Of a stretch of DNA of 64,000 bases, positions 43,785-52,906 are shown piece by piece. The translations under genes were made by a program, and so were the position numbers. Numbering within the stretch: the stretch's first letter is position 1; each line of letters starts with the position of its first letter. The stretch is from NCBI RefSeq assembly GCF_014653945.1, contig NZ_BNAU01000001.1, positions 186,001-250,000 of the forward strand. Direction: 5' to 3'. The DNA comes from Amycolatopsis deserti. Lineage in GTDB: Bacteria > Actinomycetota > Actinomycetes > Mycobacteriales > Pseudonocardiaceae. Below the pieces are notes generated by a model, which ran no database searches, was not told where the DNA came from, and worked only from the letters and a program-made list of their open reading frames with translations.

Positions 43785-44251
43785 GATGATCACTCTGCCA
43801 CGAGCGGCCGTCTCCACGGAAGGCGATCTAGGCAAAGGTATTTGACGCTGATTCGAACACGTGAGCGCTTGTGGGATGTGATGGCTGATCAACGCTCGCC
43901 GCCGGAGTGCGGTAGGCGCCAACCGGCCCGCCGAAGTCGAAGATCTTTCACTCCGCTCGTAACCTCCCGGACCCGGTGAACCGGCCCCGAGCAGGGGTAG
44001 TAGCAGTGCTACTACCGAGCGGTAGAAACGGCGTTAGCGCTGCGCAAACGCCGCTCAGCAAGATCGCTCACCACCCCCTCAAACTGTGGGGTCAGTCACC
44101 GTTTGGTGATATCTCCGTTGCGCGTTCGTAATCTGGCTGAGGCCTCGCGGAGACCGGGAAATCCCCCGTTCCCGTCTCCCCACGGCCCCCGCCGGCCTGG
44201 CCCCCGACAGGGTCGGCGTGGCTGAACGTCAAGCAAGGAGACCTCCCGTTC
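43785..44251. other. 467-bp intergenic leader before the transglycosylase
   Basis: This stretch has no gene. It holds two strong inverted repeats (43996-44016 and 44029-44053), a CACC-GTTT-GGTG hairpin near 44096-44108 and finally an SD AAGGAG before ATG 44252. The length and structure suggest a regulated 5' leader. I looked for the conserved pieces of the c-di-AMP (ydaO) riboswitch, often found before such genes, and could not identify them. Confidence 0.5.
43996..44053. repeat. Two adjacent hairpin repeats
   Basis: The first (43996-44016) is a perfect 10-bp inverted repeat, GGTAGTAGCA with its complement around one central G. The second (44029-44053) pairs CGGCGTT with AACGCCG and GCGC with GCGC, with one mismatch pair. 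They may be operators or leader-RNA hairpins of the transglycosylase gene, or a terminator region. Confidence 0.6.
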
Positions 44252-45025
44252 ATGGGAAGCCATAATTCGAATAACCGTGCTCCCCGAAAGGCGGCCCTGT
44301 TTTCCCCGGACAGGTACCGCCCGCGGCACGCAGCCAAACCGAAGAACCTCGGCCGGATCAGCGCGCGCACGTCCGTTTCGGCGGGCCTGCTCATGATGTC
44401 CATGGCCGGCTCCGCCAGCCCGCTCGCCATGGCGAGCACCAGTGGCGAGGCCGCCCCGCCGGCGCCCGTCGCCGGTGCGACCCCGGTCGCCGACACCGTC
44501 GCCGTCGCCCCGGTCCTCGGGCCGCCGTCGACGTGGGTGGTCACCACCCCGGCGCCGGTCCTGGACATCCCCGCCGCCCCGGCACCCGACCCCGTCGCCG
44601 CGGAAACCCCCGCCGCGGAACCGGCTCCGCCCCCGCCGCCCGCGCCGGAGGTGTTCGACACCACCGGCGACCAGATCGCCGGCTGGGTCAACGAGGCCAT
44701 CCGCGTCATGCGGGCGCAGGGCGTGCCGGTCGACGGCGGTGACGTGCAGGCCATCCGCACGATCATCGACAAGGAGTCGAACGGCAACCCGAACGCCGTC
44801 AACCGCTGGGACAGCAACTGGCGCGCCGGTCACCCCTCCAAGGGCCTGATGCAGTGCATCGACTCGACCTTCAACGCGCACAAGCTGCCCGGCCACGACG
44901 ACATCTTCAACCCGGTGGACAACATCATCGCCGGGGTGCGCTACACGATCAGCCGCTACGGCGGTTTCGACGGCCACCCCGGGCTGAAGTCCATGCTGAA
45001 GGGCAGCGGCTACCGCGGCTACTGA
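44252..45025 (+). CDS. Secreted transglycosylase (SLT/Rpf-like fold)
   Basis: A 257-residue exported protein. The N-terminus is basic followed by a hydrophobic stretch (SAGLLMMSMAGSASPLAMAS, residues about 46-65) that acts as signal peptide. A Pro/Ala-rich linker follows to about 130. The C-terminal 110 residues are a lysozyme-like transglycosylase domain with the catalytic glutamate in IIDKESNGNPNAVN and SKGLMQCIDSTF. It cleaves peptidoglycan outside the cell. The coding region follows a long structured leader and ends at a terminator. Confidence 0.9.
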   Translation: MGSHNSNNRAPRKAALFSPDRYRPRHAAKPKNLGRISARTSVSAGLLMMSMAGSASPLAMASTSGEAAPPAPVAGATPVADTVAVAPVLGPPSTWVVTTPAPVLDIPAAPAPDPVAAETPAAEPAPPPPPAPEVFDTTGDQIAGWVNEAIRVMRAQGVPVDGGDVQAIRTIIDKESNGNPNAVNRWDSNWRAGHPSKGLMQCIDSTFNAHKLPGHDDIFNPVDNIIAGVRYTISRYGGFDGHPGLKSMLKGSGYRGY

Positions 45026-45035
45026 TCCACCCGTC

Positions 45036-45064
45036 GAGCGCCCGTCCACTTCGGACGGGCGCTC
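45036..45064. terminator. Bidirectional terminator
   Basis: A perfect 12-bp stem, GAGCGCCCGTCC with its complement, and a 5-base loop lies 10 bp after the transglycosylase stop and 8 bp before the end of the convergent allophanate hydrolase gene. It probably serves both. Confidence 0.8.
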
Positions 45065-45072
45065 GCGGTGGT

Positions 45073-46698
45073 TCAGCGGCTCGCCAGGTAGGCCCGCCAG
45101 CCGCCGTGGCCGGTGATGTCCCGGGCCGGGTCCGCGCACCAGGAGTCGGCGACGAAACCGAGCACGGTGGACCCGTCGTCGAGCGTCAGCGGGCCCAGGT
45201 GCAGGGGTTCGGCGATCGTCGGCAGCAGCGCGCCGATCGCCGCCTCCGGCAGGTCCCACACCTCCAGCTCGACACCGGAACTGGGACCGTCGCCGCGGAG
45301 CAGACCGGGTCGCGGGAACGGTCCGTCCACTGTGTACATGCGGTAGCCGGGTCCGGTGCGGGCCCGGCTGTGCAGCACACCGCCGAGCCGGACCAGGTCG
45401 CCGTTCGCGGGCTGACCCGACAGGTGCGCACCCGCGACGGCCAGCAACGTGCGACTCGCTGGTGGTGCGACGGTCTCCCCGGTCCAGCGCGCCGCCAGGT
45501 CCAGCAGCGGGCCGTCCGCGAACGCCGGGGCGAGCAGCTGCACCCCGAACGGCAGCCCGTCCGGACGCGTCCCGGTCGGCACGGCGACCGCGCACAGGTC
45601 GAGCAGGTTCGCCATGTTGGTGAACCTGCCCAGCCGGGTGTTGACCCCGACCGGATCCGCCGCGACCTCCGCCAGCGTGGGATGCCCGGGCGTCACCGGC
45701 AGCAGCAGCGCGTCCGCGCCGCTGAAGGCGCCTTCGGCGAGCCGCCGCAACCGGGCCAGTTCGTGCAGCCCGGCGAAGGCGTCCGCGCCCGAGTACCGGT
45801 CCGCGCCGCGCACGATGCCCGCCACGGTCGGATCCACGCCCGGCCCGTCGAGCAGGTGCCCGAACGCGGCCAGCCGCTCGGCCACGAACGCCGCCTCGTA
45901 CAGCAGCCTGGCCGCCGCCAGGAACGGCGTCACGTCCACCCGGACCACGTGCGCGACCCGCTCGGCGTGCGCGAGTGCGGCCTGCCACGCCGCTTCGTGC
46001 TCCGGATCCAGGTCCAGCGGCGCGTCCGGCACCGCGATCACCCGCATCCGCTGGGCGACACCGGGTGGCAGCAGCGCGGGCACCGGCCGCGACCAGGGGT
46101 CGGCCGCGTCGTAGCCGATCAGCGCGTCCAGCACCGGGCGGGCTTCGGCGACGGTCCGGGTGAAGGCGGTGACGCAGTCCAGCGACGGGCACGCGGGCAA
46201 CACCCCGAGCGTCGAGACCAGCCCACGGGTCGGCTTCACCCCGACCAGGCCGTTGAACGCCGCCGGAACCCGCCCGCTGCCCGCGGTGTCGGTGCCCAGG
46301 GCGAACGACACCACGCCGAGCGCGACCGCCACCGCGCTTCCCGAACTGCTCCCGCCGCTGACGTGCGCGGGGGAGAACACGCTGTGGCACGCGCCGTAGG
46401 GGGAGCGGGTGCCGACCAGTCCGGTGGCGAACTGGTCCAGGTTGGTCTTGCCGATCGGCACCGCCCCCTGGTCCTGCAACCGCCGCACCGCGAACGCCGT
46501 CTCGGTGGCGGGGGTATCGCGCGCGGGGCAGCCGGCGGTGGTCGGCACCCCCGCGATGTCGATGTTGTCCTTGACGGCGAACGGCACCCCACCGAGGGGA
46601 CCGTCCGAATCGGACCGGACGCCGTCCTCGTCCAGCAGCGAGATGAACACCGGCTGGTCCACCTCCCGGGCCGCCTTCAAGGCAACCAGCGGAGTCAT
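45073..46698 (-). CDS. atzF: Allophanate hydrolase
   Basis: A 541-residue amidase-signature enzyme that hydrolyses allophanate to ammonia and carbon dioxide, the last step of guanidine or urea-carboxylase breakdown. The Ser-cisSer-Lys triad is visible as FAVKDNID, HVSGGSSSGSA and GTDTAGSGR. The C-terminal 110 residues form the AtzF-type domain (SGVELEVWDLPEAAIGALL). Its ATG overlaps the stop of the carboxyltransferase gene (ATGA). It is the last gene of the riboswitch-led operon. Confidence 0.92.
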   Translation of the reverse strand: MTPLVALKAAREVDQPVFISLLDEDGVRSDSDGPLGGVPFAVKDNIDIAGVPTTAGCPARDTPATETAFAVRRLQDQGAVPIGKTNLDQFATGLVGTRSPYGACHSVFSPAHVSGGSSSGSAVAVALGVVSFALGTDTAGSGRVPAAFNGLVGVKPTRGLVSTLGVLPACPSLDCVTAFTRTVAEARPVLDALIGYDAADPWSRPVPALLPPGVAQRMRVIAVPDAPLDLDPEHEAAWQAALAHAERVAHVVRVDVTPFLAAARLLYEAAFVAERLAAFGHLLDGPGVDPTVAGIVRGADRYSGADAFAGLHELARLRRLAEGAFSGADALLLPVTPGHPTLAEVAADPVGVNTRLGRFTNMANLLDLCAVAVPTGTRPDGLPFGVQLLAPAFADGPLLDLAARWTGETVAPPASRTLLAVAGAHLSGQPANGDLVRLGGVLHSRARTGPGYRMYTVDGPFPRPGLLRGDGPSSGVELEVWDLPEAAIGALLPTIAEPLHLGPLTLDDGSTVLGFVADSWCADPARDITGHGGWRAYLASR

Positions 46699-48677
46699 CG
46701 TGCCCACCTCTCCCGTTCGGCGTCGAACGCCGCCTGCCTGCGTTTGCGGAACAAGGCGATCTCCTCGCGGTGCTTCGACTCCAGCTCGTCCACTTCGGAC
46801 AGCGAGAACCGCGCCGGCCGGGTGTCCAGCGTGGATCGCCCGGCCTTGACGTCCGCCCGGAGGTCGGCCAGCTCTTCGGCGGTCACCGGCGTGAACCGCA
46901 GCCGGTCGAACTGCCGCAGCAGCCACGGCCGCTCGTCCGACCCCGGCACGTGCCGCCACACCGGCACGGTCCGCCCGACCAGCTGGTAACCGCCCGGACC
47001 CTCCATTCCGTAGACGCACAGGTAGGCGCCGCCGATGCCCACGGCGTTCTGCGGCGTCCACGTCCGCGCCGGGTTGTACTTCGTGGTCACCAGCCGGTGC
47101 CGCGGGTCGACCGGCAGCGCGACCGGGGCGCCGAGGTAGACGTCACCCAGCCCGATCACCAGGTAGGTCGCCTCGCGCAGGATCCGGAACACGTCGTCCC
47201 GCTCGGGCAGGTCGTTGATGCGCCGGATGAACTCGACGTTGTCCGGGCACCAGGGCGCGTCCGGCCGCACCGAGCGCGTGTACCGGGCCATGGCCTCGTG
47301 CGCGGCGGGGTGGTCGAACGCGATCGGCAACGTCACCTCCCGCACGTCGAGCGTGGCGCCGGCCGGATCGGGCACCGCGCCCGCGAGTTCGTCGAGCAAC
47401 CCGGCCAGCCGCGTCACCGGCAGCCGGTCCGGGTCCACCTGGACCAGCAGCGACCGCACGCCCTCCACGATCTCGGTGACGCCGTCGGTCGCCGACGCCC
47501 GCAGCGCCTCGGCGAGCAGGTGCACCCAGACCCGCACGTGCAGGTCCAGCACCGCGGGACCGGCCTCGACGAGCAGGTGGTGGTCCCCGGCCCGGCGCAT
47601 CACGACCGCCGGGTCGGCCCGCTGCCGCAGGAAGCCGTGCTCCCGCAGCAGGTCCGTCCGTGGCGCGGGCAGCGCCGGAACCGGAGCGGGCGTCCCTGCG
47701 AACTCCGCCGCGACGGCGGCCCGAGGATCGGCCAGGAGCGCGGCCCGCTCGGCGTTGATCGCCTCGGCTTCCTCCGGCGACACCAGCACCAGCCGCACCG
47801 CATCGCCCGGCCGGGCCTGCGCCAGTTTCCAGCGGTCCGCGCGGATCACCGTGAACGGCACGACGAACCCGCCGAGGCTCGGCCCGTCCGGCCCGACCAC
47901 GACCGGCGTGTCGCCGGACAGCATGATCCCGCCCACCGGGTAGGCGCTGTCGTGGATGTTGGACGGGTGCAGGCCGGCCTCGCCGCCGTCCCGGCGCGAC
48001 CACCGCGGCGTGGGACCGTTCAGCCGCACACCGGTGCGGTCGGCTCGGTGGTCCACCGTCCACGGTGTCTCCAGCAATTCGAGAGCGCCGTCCTCGGTGA
48101 GGTACTCCGGCGCGCCGTGCGGGCCGGCGAGCACCCGCACGGCCCACTCGCCGGTCATCGCGGGCAGGACCGGCGCCACGTCGAGCGGTGCGGCGAGGTT
48201 CTCGGTGCGGCCGAGGGGGAGCCGGTCCCCGGCGGCGAGCGCGCGCCCGTCCAGGCCGCCGAACCCGCCGAGCAGGAACGTCGCCCGGCTGCCGAACACC
48301 TCCGGCACCCGGATCCCGCCCGCCACCGCCAGGTAGGCCCGCATGCCCGGGCCCGAGCACGGGCCCACGTCGACCACCGACCCCGGCGCGACCGGGGTGA
48401 GGATCCCCGGCCGCAGCGGACGCCCGTCCACGGTGGCGCGGTGCGCCGCGCCGGTCAGGCACACCGTGGTGCGCCGCTCGAACCGCAGCACCGGCCCGGT
48501 GGCCACCGCTTCCAGCCCGGCCGCCTCTGGCGGGTTGCCCACGGCGGCGTTGGCCAGCGCGAAGGACAGGTCGTCCCACGCGCCCGACGGTGGCACGCCG
48601 ACGTCCCACATGCCGCCCCGGCCGGTCAGGTCCTGGACCGTCGTCTGCGTCCCTGGTGCGAGTACCTCCACGGTCAC
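46695..48677 (-). CDS. Carboxyltransferase part of guanidine/urea carboxylase (AHS2-AHS1)
   Basis: A 660-residue protein with two carboxyltransferase domains. The AHS2/KipA-like domain fills residues about 1-310 ([36 protein letters not shown]). The AHS1/KipI-like domain fills about 330-620 ([35 protein letters not shown]). Full guanidine or urea carboxylases are about 1200 residues and also carry a biotin carboxylase and a biotinyl (MKM-type) domain; neither is present. GTG 48677 overlaps the deiminase B stop (GTGA). A biotin carboxylase must come from elsewhere for the usual reaction. Confidence 0.9.
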   Translation of the reverse strand: MTVEVLAPGTQTTVQDLTGRGGMWDVGVPPSGAWDDLSFALANAAVGNPPEAAGLEAVATGPVLRFERRTTVCLTGAAHRATVDGRPLRPGILTPVAPGSVVDVGPCSGPGMRAYLAVAGGIRVPEVFGSRATFLLGGFGGLDGRALAAGDRLPLGRTENLAAPLDVAPVLPAMTGEWAVRVLAGPHGAPEYLTEDGALELLETPWTVDHRADRTGVRLNGPTPRWSRRDGGEAGLHPSNIHDSAYPVGGIMLSGDTPVVVGPDGPSLGGFVVPFTVIRADRWKLAQARPGDAVRLVLVSPEEAEAINAERAALLADPRAAVAAEFAGTPAPVPALPAPRTDLLREHGFLRQRADPAVVMRRAGDHHLLVEAGPAVLDLHVRVWVHLLAEALRASATDGVTEIVEGVRSLLVQVDPDRLPVTRLAGLLDELAGAVPDPAGATLDVREVTLPIAFDHPAAHEAMARYTRSVRPDAPWCPDNVEFIRRINDLPERDDVFRILREATYLVIGLGDVYLGAPVALPVDPRHRLVTTKYNPARTWTPQNAVGIGGAYLCVYGMEGPGGYQLVGRTVPVWRHVPGSDERPWLLRQFDRLRFTPVTAEELADLRADVKAGRSTLDTRPARFSLSEVDELESKHREEIALFRKRRQAAFDAERERWAR

Positions 48678-49291
48678 CACCAGCCCAGCAGCCGCACCGG
48701 CGTGGGGTTCCAGCCGTTGCACGGGTTGTTCAGTTGCGGGCAGTTGCTGATCAGCACGTACAGGTCGCGCTCGGCGCGCACCTCGACGTACTTGCCGGGC
48801 GCGGACAGCCCGTCCTCGAACGTCAGCCCGCCGTCGACGGTCAGCGGGACGTTCATGAAGAAGTTGATGTTGTGCCCGAGCTGCCGGGCCCCGATCCCCA
48901 CCTGGGCGCCGTAGCGCAGGAAGGTTTCCCGGCAGGCGTGCTGGTGCCGGGTGTGCTCGCCGTAACGGACCACATTGGACTCCTGTGCGCACGCCCCGCC
49001 GAGGGTGTCGTGGCGGCCGCAGGTGTCGGCGGTGATCGTGGCGAGCACGTCCAGGTTCACCGACAGCAGGCGCGATCCGGTGGTGAGGTAGGCGCGGCCC
49101 TGCTCCCGCACGGTGTCCATCGCGCTGTAACGGTTGTCCAGGTCCGCGGCGTCGTAGAACAGCGTGTCCACGGCCTGGTTGCCGTGCAGGTCGACGATCC
49201 GGAACGTCCCGCCCGCGGGAACGGTGCCCAGGAACCCGTCCCCGTCGGCGACGGTGGTGTCGAGCACCGCGGCGGTGATGGTTTCGGTCAT
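48674..49291 (-). CDS. cgdB: Carboxyguanidine deiminase subunit B (UAAP2, DUF1989)
   Basis: A 205-residue DUF1989 protein, formerly urea-amidolyase-associated protein 2, now known as one subunit of carboxyguanidine deiminase, which turns carboxyguanidine into allophanate. Metal-binding residues are likely in [22 protein letters not shown] and in [10 protein letters not shown]. Start and stop overlap the neighbouring genes. The A/B naming follows gene order and length and could be reversed. Confidence 0.88.
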   Translation of the reverse strand: MTETITAAVLDTTVADGDGFLGTVPAGGTFRIVDLHGNQAVDTLFYDAADLDNRYSAMDTVREQGRAYLTTGSRLLSVNLDVLATITADTCGRHDTLGGACAQESNVVRYGEHTRHQHACRETFLRYGAQVGIGARQLGHNINFFMNVPLTVDGGLTFEDGLSAPGKYVEVRAERDLYVLISNCPQLNNPCNGWNPTPVRLLGWW

Positions 49292-49989
49292 GCCAGCACC
49301 TCCCGGGCAGCTCGCAGGGCGCGGGCGCTCTCGTCGCGGAACGTCCACGACGGATCGTCCGGCCCGGGTTCCGGCGCGGGCCGCACCTCCGCCAGCACCG
49401 CGGCCGGATTCCACTGTGGATCGAGCGGGTGCGGTGCGGTGGAGAGGATCACGAGCACGTCCATCTCCATCCGCAGGCTGACCCAGTCGCCCGCGGAGGC
49501 GTGCCCGGGCGCGAAGGTCAGCGTGCCCGCGGTGTCACCGGCAGTGGCGACCTTGCTGAAGAAGTTGACGCACGCGTGCAGATCCGCCGGGCCGCGGCCG
49601 TGCTTGCGCAGCTCGCTCAGGAAACCGTCGCGCGCGGAGCGCCGCCAGGCGTTGCGATCGGCCGCATAGGACGACGGGCCGAACCGGTCCACATCGACGG
49701 AATGTCCGCACAGCGCGTCGTGCCAGTCCAGCGAGGATCCGGTGACCGAGCACAGCGCGGCGCCGCGGTCGGACATCAGCACCATCGGCGCGTGGATCCG
49801 CGCGCTCATCTGGGCCTTCAGCGTGTCCGGGACGTTGAGCCGGTCGACCGGGTGGTGGGCGGCGAACAGCAGCGTCGAGCAGTTCGCACCGGCGCCGGTG
49901 GCGGTCAGCTTCAGCTCGCGGCCCCGGCGGACGAGGACCGACCACGCGGCGCCGCCGGGGATTTCGTGGGACACCAGGATCTCGCTCAC
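49288..49989 (-). CDS. cgdA: Carboxyguanidine deiminase subunit A (UAAP1, DUF1989)
   Basis: A 233-residue DUF1989 protein, formerly urea-amidolyase-associated protein 1. Seen are [23 protein letters not shown], a cysteine/histidine pair in DALCGHSVD and [11 protein letters not shown], and the C-terminal [18 protein letters not shown] 49989 overlaps the permease stop (GTGA), and the gene overlaps the next at its end (ATGA). Together with the B subunit it should deiminate carboxyguanidine. Confidence 0.88.
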   Translation of the reverse strand: MSEILVSHEIPGGAAWSVLVRRGRELKLTATGAGANCSTLLFAAHHPVDRLNVPDTLKAQMSARIHAPMVLMSDRGAALCSVTGSSLDWHDALCGHSVDVDRFGPSSYAADRNAWRRSARDGFLSELRKHGRGPADLHACVNFFSKVATAGDTAGTLTFAPGHASAGDWVSLRMEMDVLVILSTAPHPLDPQWNPAAVLAEVRPAPEPGPDDPSWTFRDESARALRAAREVLA

Positions 49990-51512
49990 GCGGCACCCTC
50001 CAGAGCCGGGACCAGCGCGGGCCGGCGCGCCTGCACGACGTAGGCCAGTGCGCCGACGAGCAGCGCGCCGGCCAGGAACAGGGGAGCGAACCACTGCAGG
50101 TACGGGTGGCCGCCCTCGGGGTCGAACACCTCCGCGCGCGGCCAGCCCAGGTTGACCGCCATCGCCGCGCCCCACACGACCGCGAGCGCGTTGACCACGA
50201 CACCCCAGCGGCCGAGGCTGAAGTAGCCGTCGGCGGCCGGCAGCTGACCACGCAGGCGGCGCACCAGCAGCGGCAGCGTGACCATCAGGTAGGCCAGGTA
50301 GAGCAGCATGATGCAGACGCTCGCGACGGTGGTGAACAGCGCCGGGTTGCCGATGTTGATCAGCAGCACCGCGGCGGCTACCACCGCGACCACGACCGAG
50401 GCGCGGACCGGGGTGCCGGTGCGCGGGTTGACCCGCGCCAGGCCGTCGGCGAAGGGCAGGACGCGGTCGCGGGCCATCGAGAAGACCATGCGGGTGGCGG
50501 CGGTCTGGATCGCCAGCGTGCACACCGTCACCGCGATCGCCACGTCCACCAGGAACACCCGGCCGAGGGTGTCGCCGAGGCGGCTCATCAGCACGCCGGG
50601 CAGGCCCAGGGCCGGGTCGCCGAGGCTGCCGTCGGTGACGCTGCCCGCGGCCATCAAGGTGGCCAGCAGCATGAGCGCGCCGCCGAGACCGGAGATCAGC
50701 ACCGCGCGCAGGATGGTGCGCGGCGTGGTGCGGCGCGGGTTGCGCGTCTCCTCGGACAGCTCGCCCGCGCTGTCGAAGCCGACGAGCACGTAGGCGGCCA
50801 TCAGCCCGGACACCGCGAACGCCCACAGGTAGCTGTGCCCTTCGACGCCCTGCGTCTGCAGGATCACGCCGGGGCCGCGTTCGGCGCGGGCGAACAAGGC
50901 GACGCACAGCAGCGCGACGCCGACCAGTTCGCAGGTGACACCGACGCTGTTGACGATCGACATCAGCCGGACGCCGGTCGCGTTGATCGCCGTGGTGACG
51001 GCCAGCAGCAGCACCCCGAGCAGGACGGCGTTGGCGGCGCCGGTGGGGGAGGTCAGGGCGGAGTCGCCGGGGATCAGCTGGAAGCCGGACCAGACCGGCG
51101 GGAGCACGACCTGCAGGGCGATCGCGGCGCCGGCGAGGGTGACCGTCTGCGCGACGATCATCAGCCAGCCCGCGGTCCAGCCCCACAGCCGCCCGCCGAG
51201 GCGGCTGGACCACTGGTAGATGACGCCCGAGATCGGGTAGCGGGCGGCCAGCTCGGCGAAACACAGCGCGACGAGCAGCTGCCCGGCCAGCACGATCGGC
51301 CAGGTCCAGAAGAACGCCGGGCCGGCGAAGGAGAAGCCGAAGAAGAACAGCTGGAAGACGGTGGTCAGGATGGAGACGAAGGAGAACCCCGCGGCGAACG
51401 ACCCGTAGGACCCGATCTTGCGTTTGAGCTGCTGGCCGTAGCCGAAGCCGGACAGATCCCCGGCATCGGTGTCGGTGGCGTCGTTCGTGGTCGGGGGATG
51501 CGTGACGGACAT
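49986..51512 (-). CDS. APC-type permease of the guanidine operon
   Basis: A 508-residue transporter with about 12 membrane segments. Family blocks are YGSFAAGFSFVSILTTVF, FAELAARYPISGVIYQW and VGFDSAGELSEETRNPRRTTPR. ATG 51512 has the SD GGAGGTGGG; an upstream open frame only translates the riboswitch. Genes of this type often follow guanidine-I riboswitches, so import of guanidine or a guanidine-releasing compound is likely. It is the first gene of the operon. Confidence 0.92.
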   Translation of the reverse strand: MSVTHPPTTNDATDTDAGDLSGFGYGQQLKRKIGSYGSFAAGFSFVSILTTVFQLFFFGFSFAGPAFFWTWPIVLAGQLLVALCFAELAARYPISGVIYQWSSRLGGRLWGWTAGWLMIVAQTVTLAGAAIALQVVLPPVWSGFQLIPGDSALTSPTGAANAVLLGVLLLAVTTAINATGVRLMSIVNSVGVTCELVGVALLCVALFARAERGPGVILQTQGVEGHSYLWAFAVSGLMAAYVLVGFDSAGELSEETRNPRRTTPRTILRAVLISGLGGALMLLATLMAAGSVTDGSLGDPALGLPGVLMSRLGDTLGRVFLVDVAIAVTVCTLAIQTAATRMVFSMARDRVLPFADGLARVNPRTGTPVRASVVVAVVAAAVLLINIGNPALFTTVASVCIMLLYLAYLMVTLPLLVRRLRGQLPAADGYFSLGRWGVVVNALAVVWGAAMAVNLGWPRAEVFDPEGGHPYLQWFAPLFLAGALLVGALAYVVQARRPALVPALEGAA

Positions 51513-51550
51513 ACCCACCTCCGGATCTGCTTCCCCGGACCACGCACGCA

Positions 51551-51577
51551 GCCCGGGGCCGTGATGGCCTCCCGGGC
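51551..51577 (-). terminator. Expression-platform hairpin of the riboswitch
   Basis: In the RNA, GCCCGGG (51571-51577) at the 3' end of the aptamer can pair with CCCGGGC (51551-51557), with an inner GGCC-ATCAC-GGCC stem. Pairing would compete with the ligand-bound aptamer, as expected for a terminator or anti-aptamer stem. It lacks a U tract, so the exact mechanism is unclear. Confidence 0.6.
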
Positions 51578-51672
51578 TTTTCTCCCGCCGTGGAACGGTT
51601 CCGCATCCGGCGCGGACCGCCTGCGTCTCTCGGACCAGGCCCACCGTGGCGGTGGCGGAACCCTAGACGCGC
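51566..51672 (-). ncRNA. Guanidine-I (ykkC) riboswitch
   Basis: The minus strand carries the conserved elements of the ykkC subtype 1 aptamer in order and spacing: CTAGGGTTCCG (5' element, 51656-51666), GGTCCGAGAG (51627-51636), and ACGGCGGGAGAAAAGCCCGG (3' element, from 51591). GCGTC at 51666-51670 pairs with GACGC at 51623-51627 to close the first stem. It lies about 55 bp before the permease start. Binding guanidinium should turn on the permease, deiminase, carboxyltransferase and allophanate hydrolase genes downstream. Confidence 0.93.
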
Positions 51673-51878
51673 CCCGCACGTGCTGCGGGTCGTGGAACAG
51701 TGCACCCGGCGCCCGTGTCACCGCCGGGTCGCGCGCGTTAACGCGGGGTATCGGTGATCCTCCCGCGGGGGCGGATCACGTGATCCGGGGTTAACCAGGG
51801 GGCCGCGAAGGAGGGGTGGATCGATGCGTGCGGGCACCGGGGCCCGGCCGCGCGGCGCGAACTGCTCGCCGAGCTGCG

Positions 51879-52256
51879 CTAACCCCCGTAAGGCTTCGTG
51901 ATGATCTCCAGCCGGTGGCCGTTCGGGTCGTTCCAGTAGACGCCGCGGCCGCCGTCGTGGTGGTTGATGCGTCCCGGTTCCTTGCCGAACGGGTCCGCCC
52001 AGTACGGCAGGCCTCGGCTGGTGATCCGCTCGAAGATGCTGTCGAACTCCTCGTCGCTGACCAGGAAGGCGTAGTGCTGGGGATGCACGGGCTCGTCGCT
52101 CTGGAGCACGTCCAGCGACACCGCGTTCGAGGTCTGCACGACGAGGAACGGGCCGTAGGGAACCGGGTCCGGAAGCCCCAGTACCTCGGTGAGGAACTTC
52201 GCCGTCCCCTCCCGGTCACGCGCCTCGACGATCGTGTGGTTGAGCTGGACAGCCAT
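51879..52256 (-). CDS. VOC/glyoxalase-fold protein
   Basis: A 125-residue vicinal-oxygen-chelate protein with the two paired beta-alpha-beta-beta-beta units. Possible metal ligands are in LNHTIVEA, PQHYAFLV and the end HRLEIITKP. The neighbouring signature GGRGVYWNDPNGHRLEI is typical. It stands alone, divergent from the isochorismatase-fold gene. No substrate is suggested. Confidence 0.88.
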   Translation of the reverse strand: MAVQLNHTIVEARDREGTAKFLTEVLGLPDPVPYGPFLVVQTSNAVSLDVLQSDEPVHPQHYAFLVSDEEFDSIFERITSRGLPYWADPFGKEPGRINHHDGGRGVYWNDPNGHRLEIITKPYGG

Positions 52257-52318
52257 GGCCGGCTCCTTTCCCCGCAGAACGTGGTGCCCCCACTGTAGGC
52301 CGCCGATAGGCTGCGGGG

Positions 52319-52906
52319 ATGACCATGGAACACGCCGCCGTGCTCGCCCTGCACTGGCAGGTCAACGTCATCAAACCGGAGGGCTTCTTCGGCGGCATGC
52401 TCGCCGCGCCGGTCGAGCGCAGCGGCGTCGTCGGCCGTGCGGTCCGGTTCCACGAGTGGGCGGCGGGCGCCGGGATCCCGGTCCACTTCACCCGCTTCAC
52501 GATCCCCGAGGACGAGGGCCGGCTCGTGCGCAACACGGCGTTCATGCGGGCCGTCGGCGACGCGCAGGAGCAGTTCCGGCCCGACGCGCCGGGCGCCCAG
52601 CTCATCCCCGAGATGACGCACCTCGCACGGCACGTGGCCGACAACCAGAAGCTCTCCGGGCTCGCCGGCAACGACCTCGCCGCGCGGCTGAGCGACGCGG
52701 GCGTCACCACGCTGTTCGTCACCGGCGTCGCCACCAACCTGACCGTCGAGCAGACCGCGCGGCACGCCACCGACCTCGGGTTCGTGGTCCACCCGGTGAG
52801 CGACTGCGTGGCCGCGGCCGACGAGGCCGTGCACCTGGCGTCGCTGGCGAACCTGGACCTGGCGACCGCGGGCTGCCGCACGGCCGCCGAGATCACCGGC
52901 GGCTAG
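52319..52906 (+). CDS. Isochorismatase-fold protein lacking the catalytic Cys
   Basis: A 195-residue protein of the cysteine-hydrolase/isochorismatase superfamily. The Lys is kept (KLSGL, Lys111). The position of the usual nucleophile cysteine is Thr142 in GVATNLTVEQTAR, and the N-terminal aspartate of the VIDMQ-like strand is His12 in LALHWQ. Two of three triad residues are therefore missing, and a hydrolase of the usual mechanism is unlikely. It could be a binding protein or carry out other chemistry. It is divergent from the glyoxalase-fold gene. Confidence 0.88.
   Translation: MTMEHAAVLALHWQVNVIKPEGFFGGMLAAPVERSGVVGRAVRFHEWAAGAGIPVHFTRFTIPEDEGRLVRNTAFMRAVGDAQEQFRPDAPGAQLIPEMTHLARHVADNQKLSGLAGNDLAARLSDAGVTTLFVTGVATNLTVEQTARHATDLGFVVHPVSDCVAAADEAVHLASLANLDLATAGCRTAAEITGG

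Noticed and set aside
43785-44251. c-di-AMP (ydaO) riboswitch before the transglycosylase
   Set aside because: Expected by family context, but I could not find its conserved blocks in the leader.
51513-51644. N-terminal extension of the guanidine permease
   Set aside because: The extra residues come from reading the riboswitch and leader; the SD GGAGGTGGG before ATG 51512 marks the real start.
51813-51890. Short gene or gene end after AAGGAGG near 51812
   Set aside because: The possible peptide is only about 24 residues with no motif; another frame reads RRELLAELR before a stop, which could be chance.
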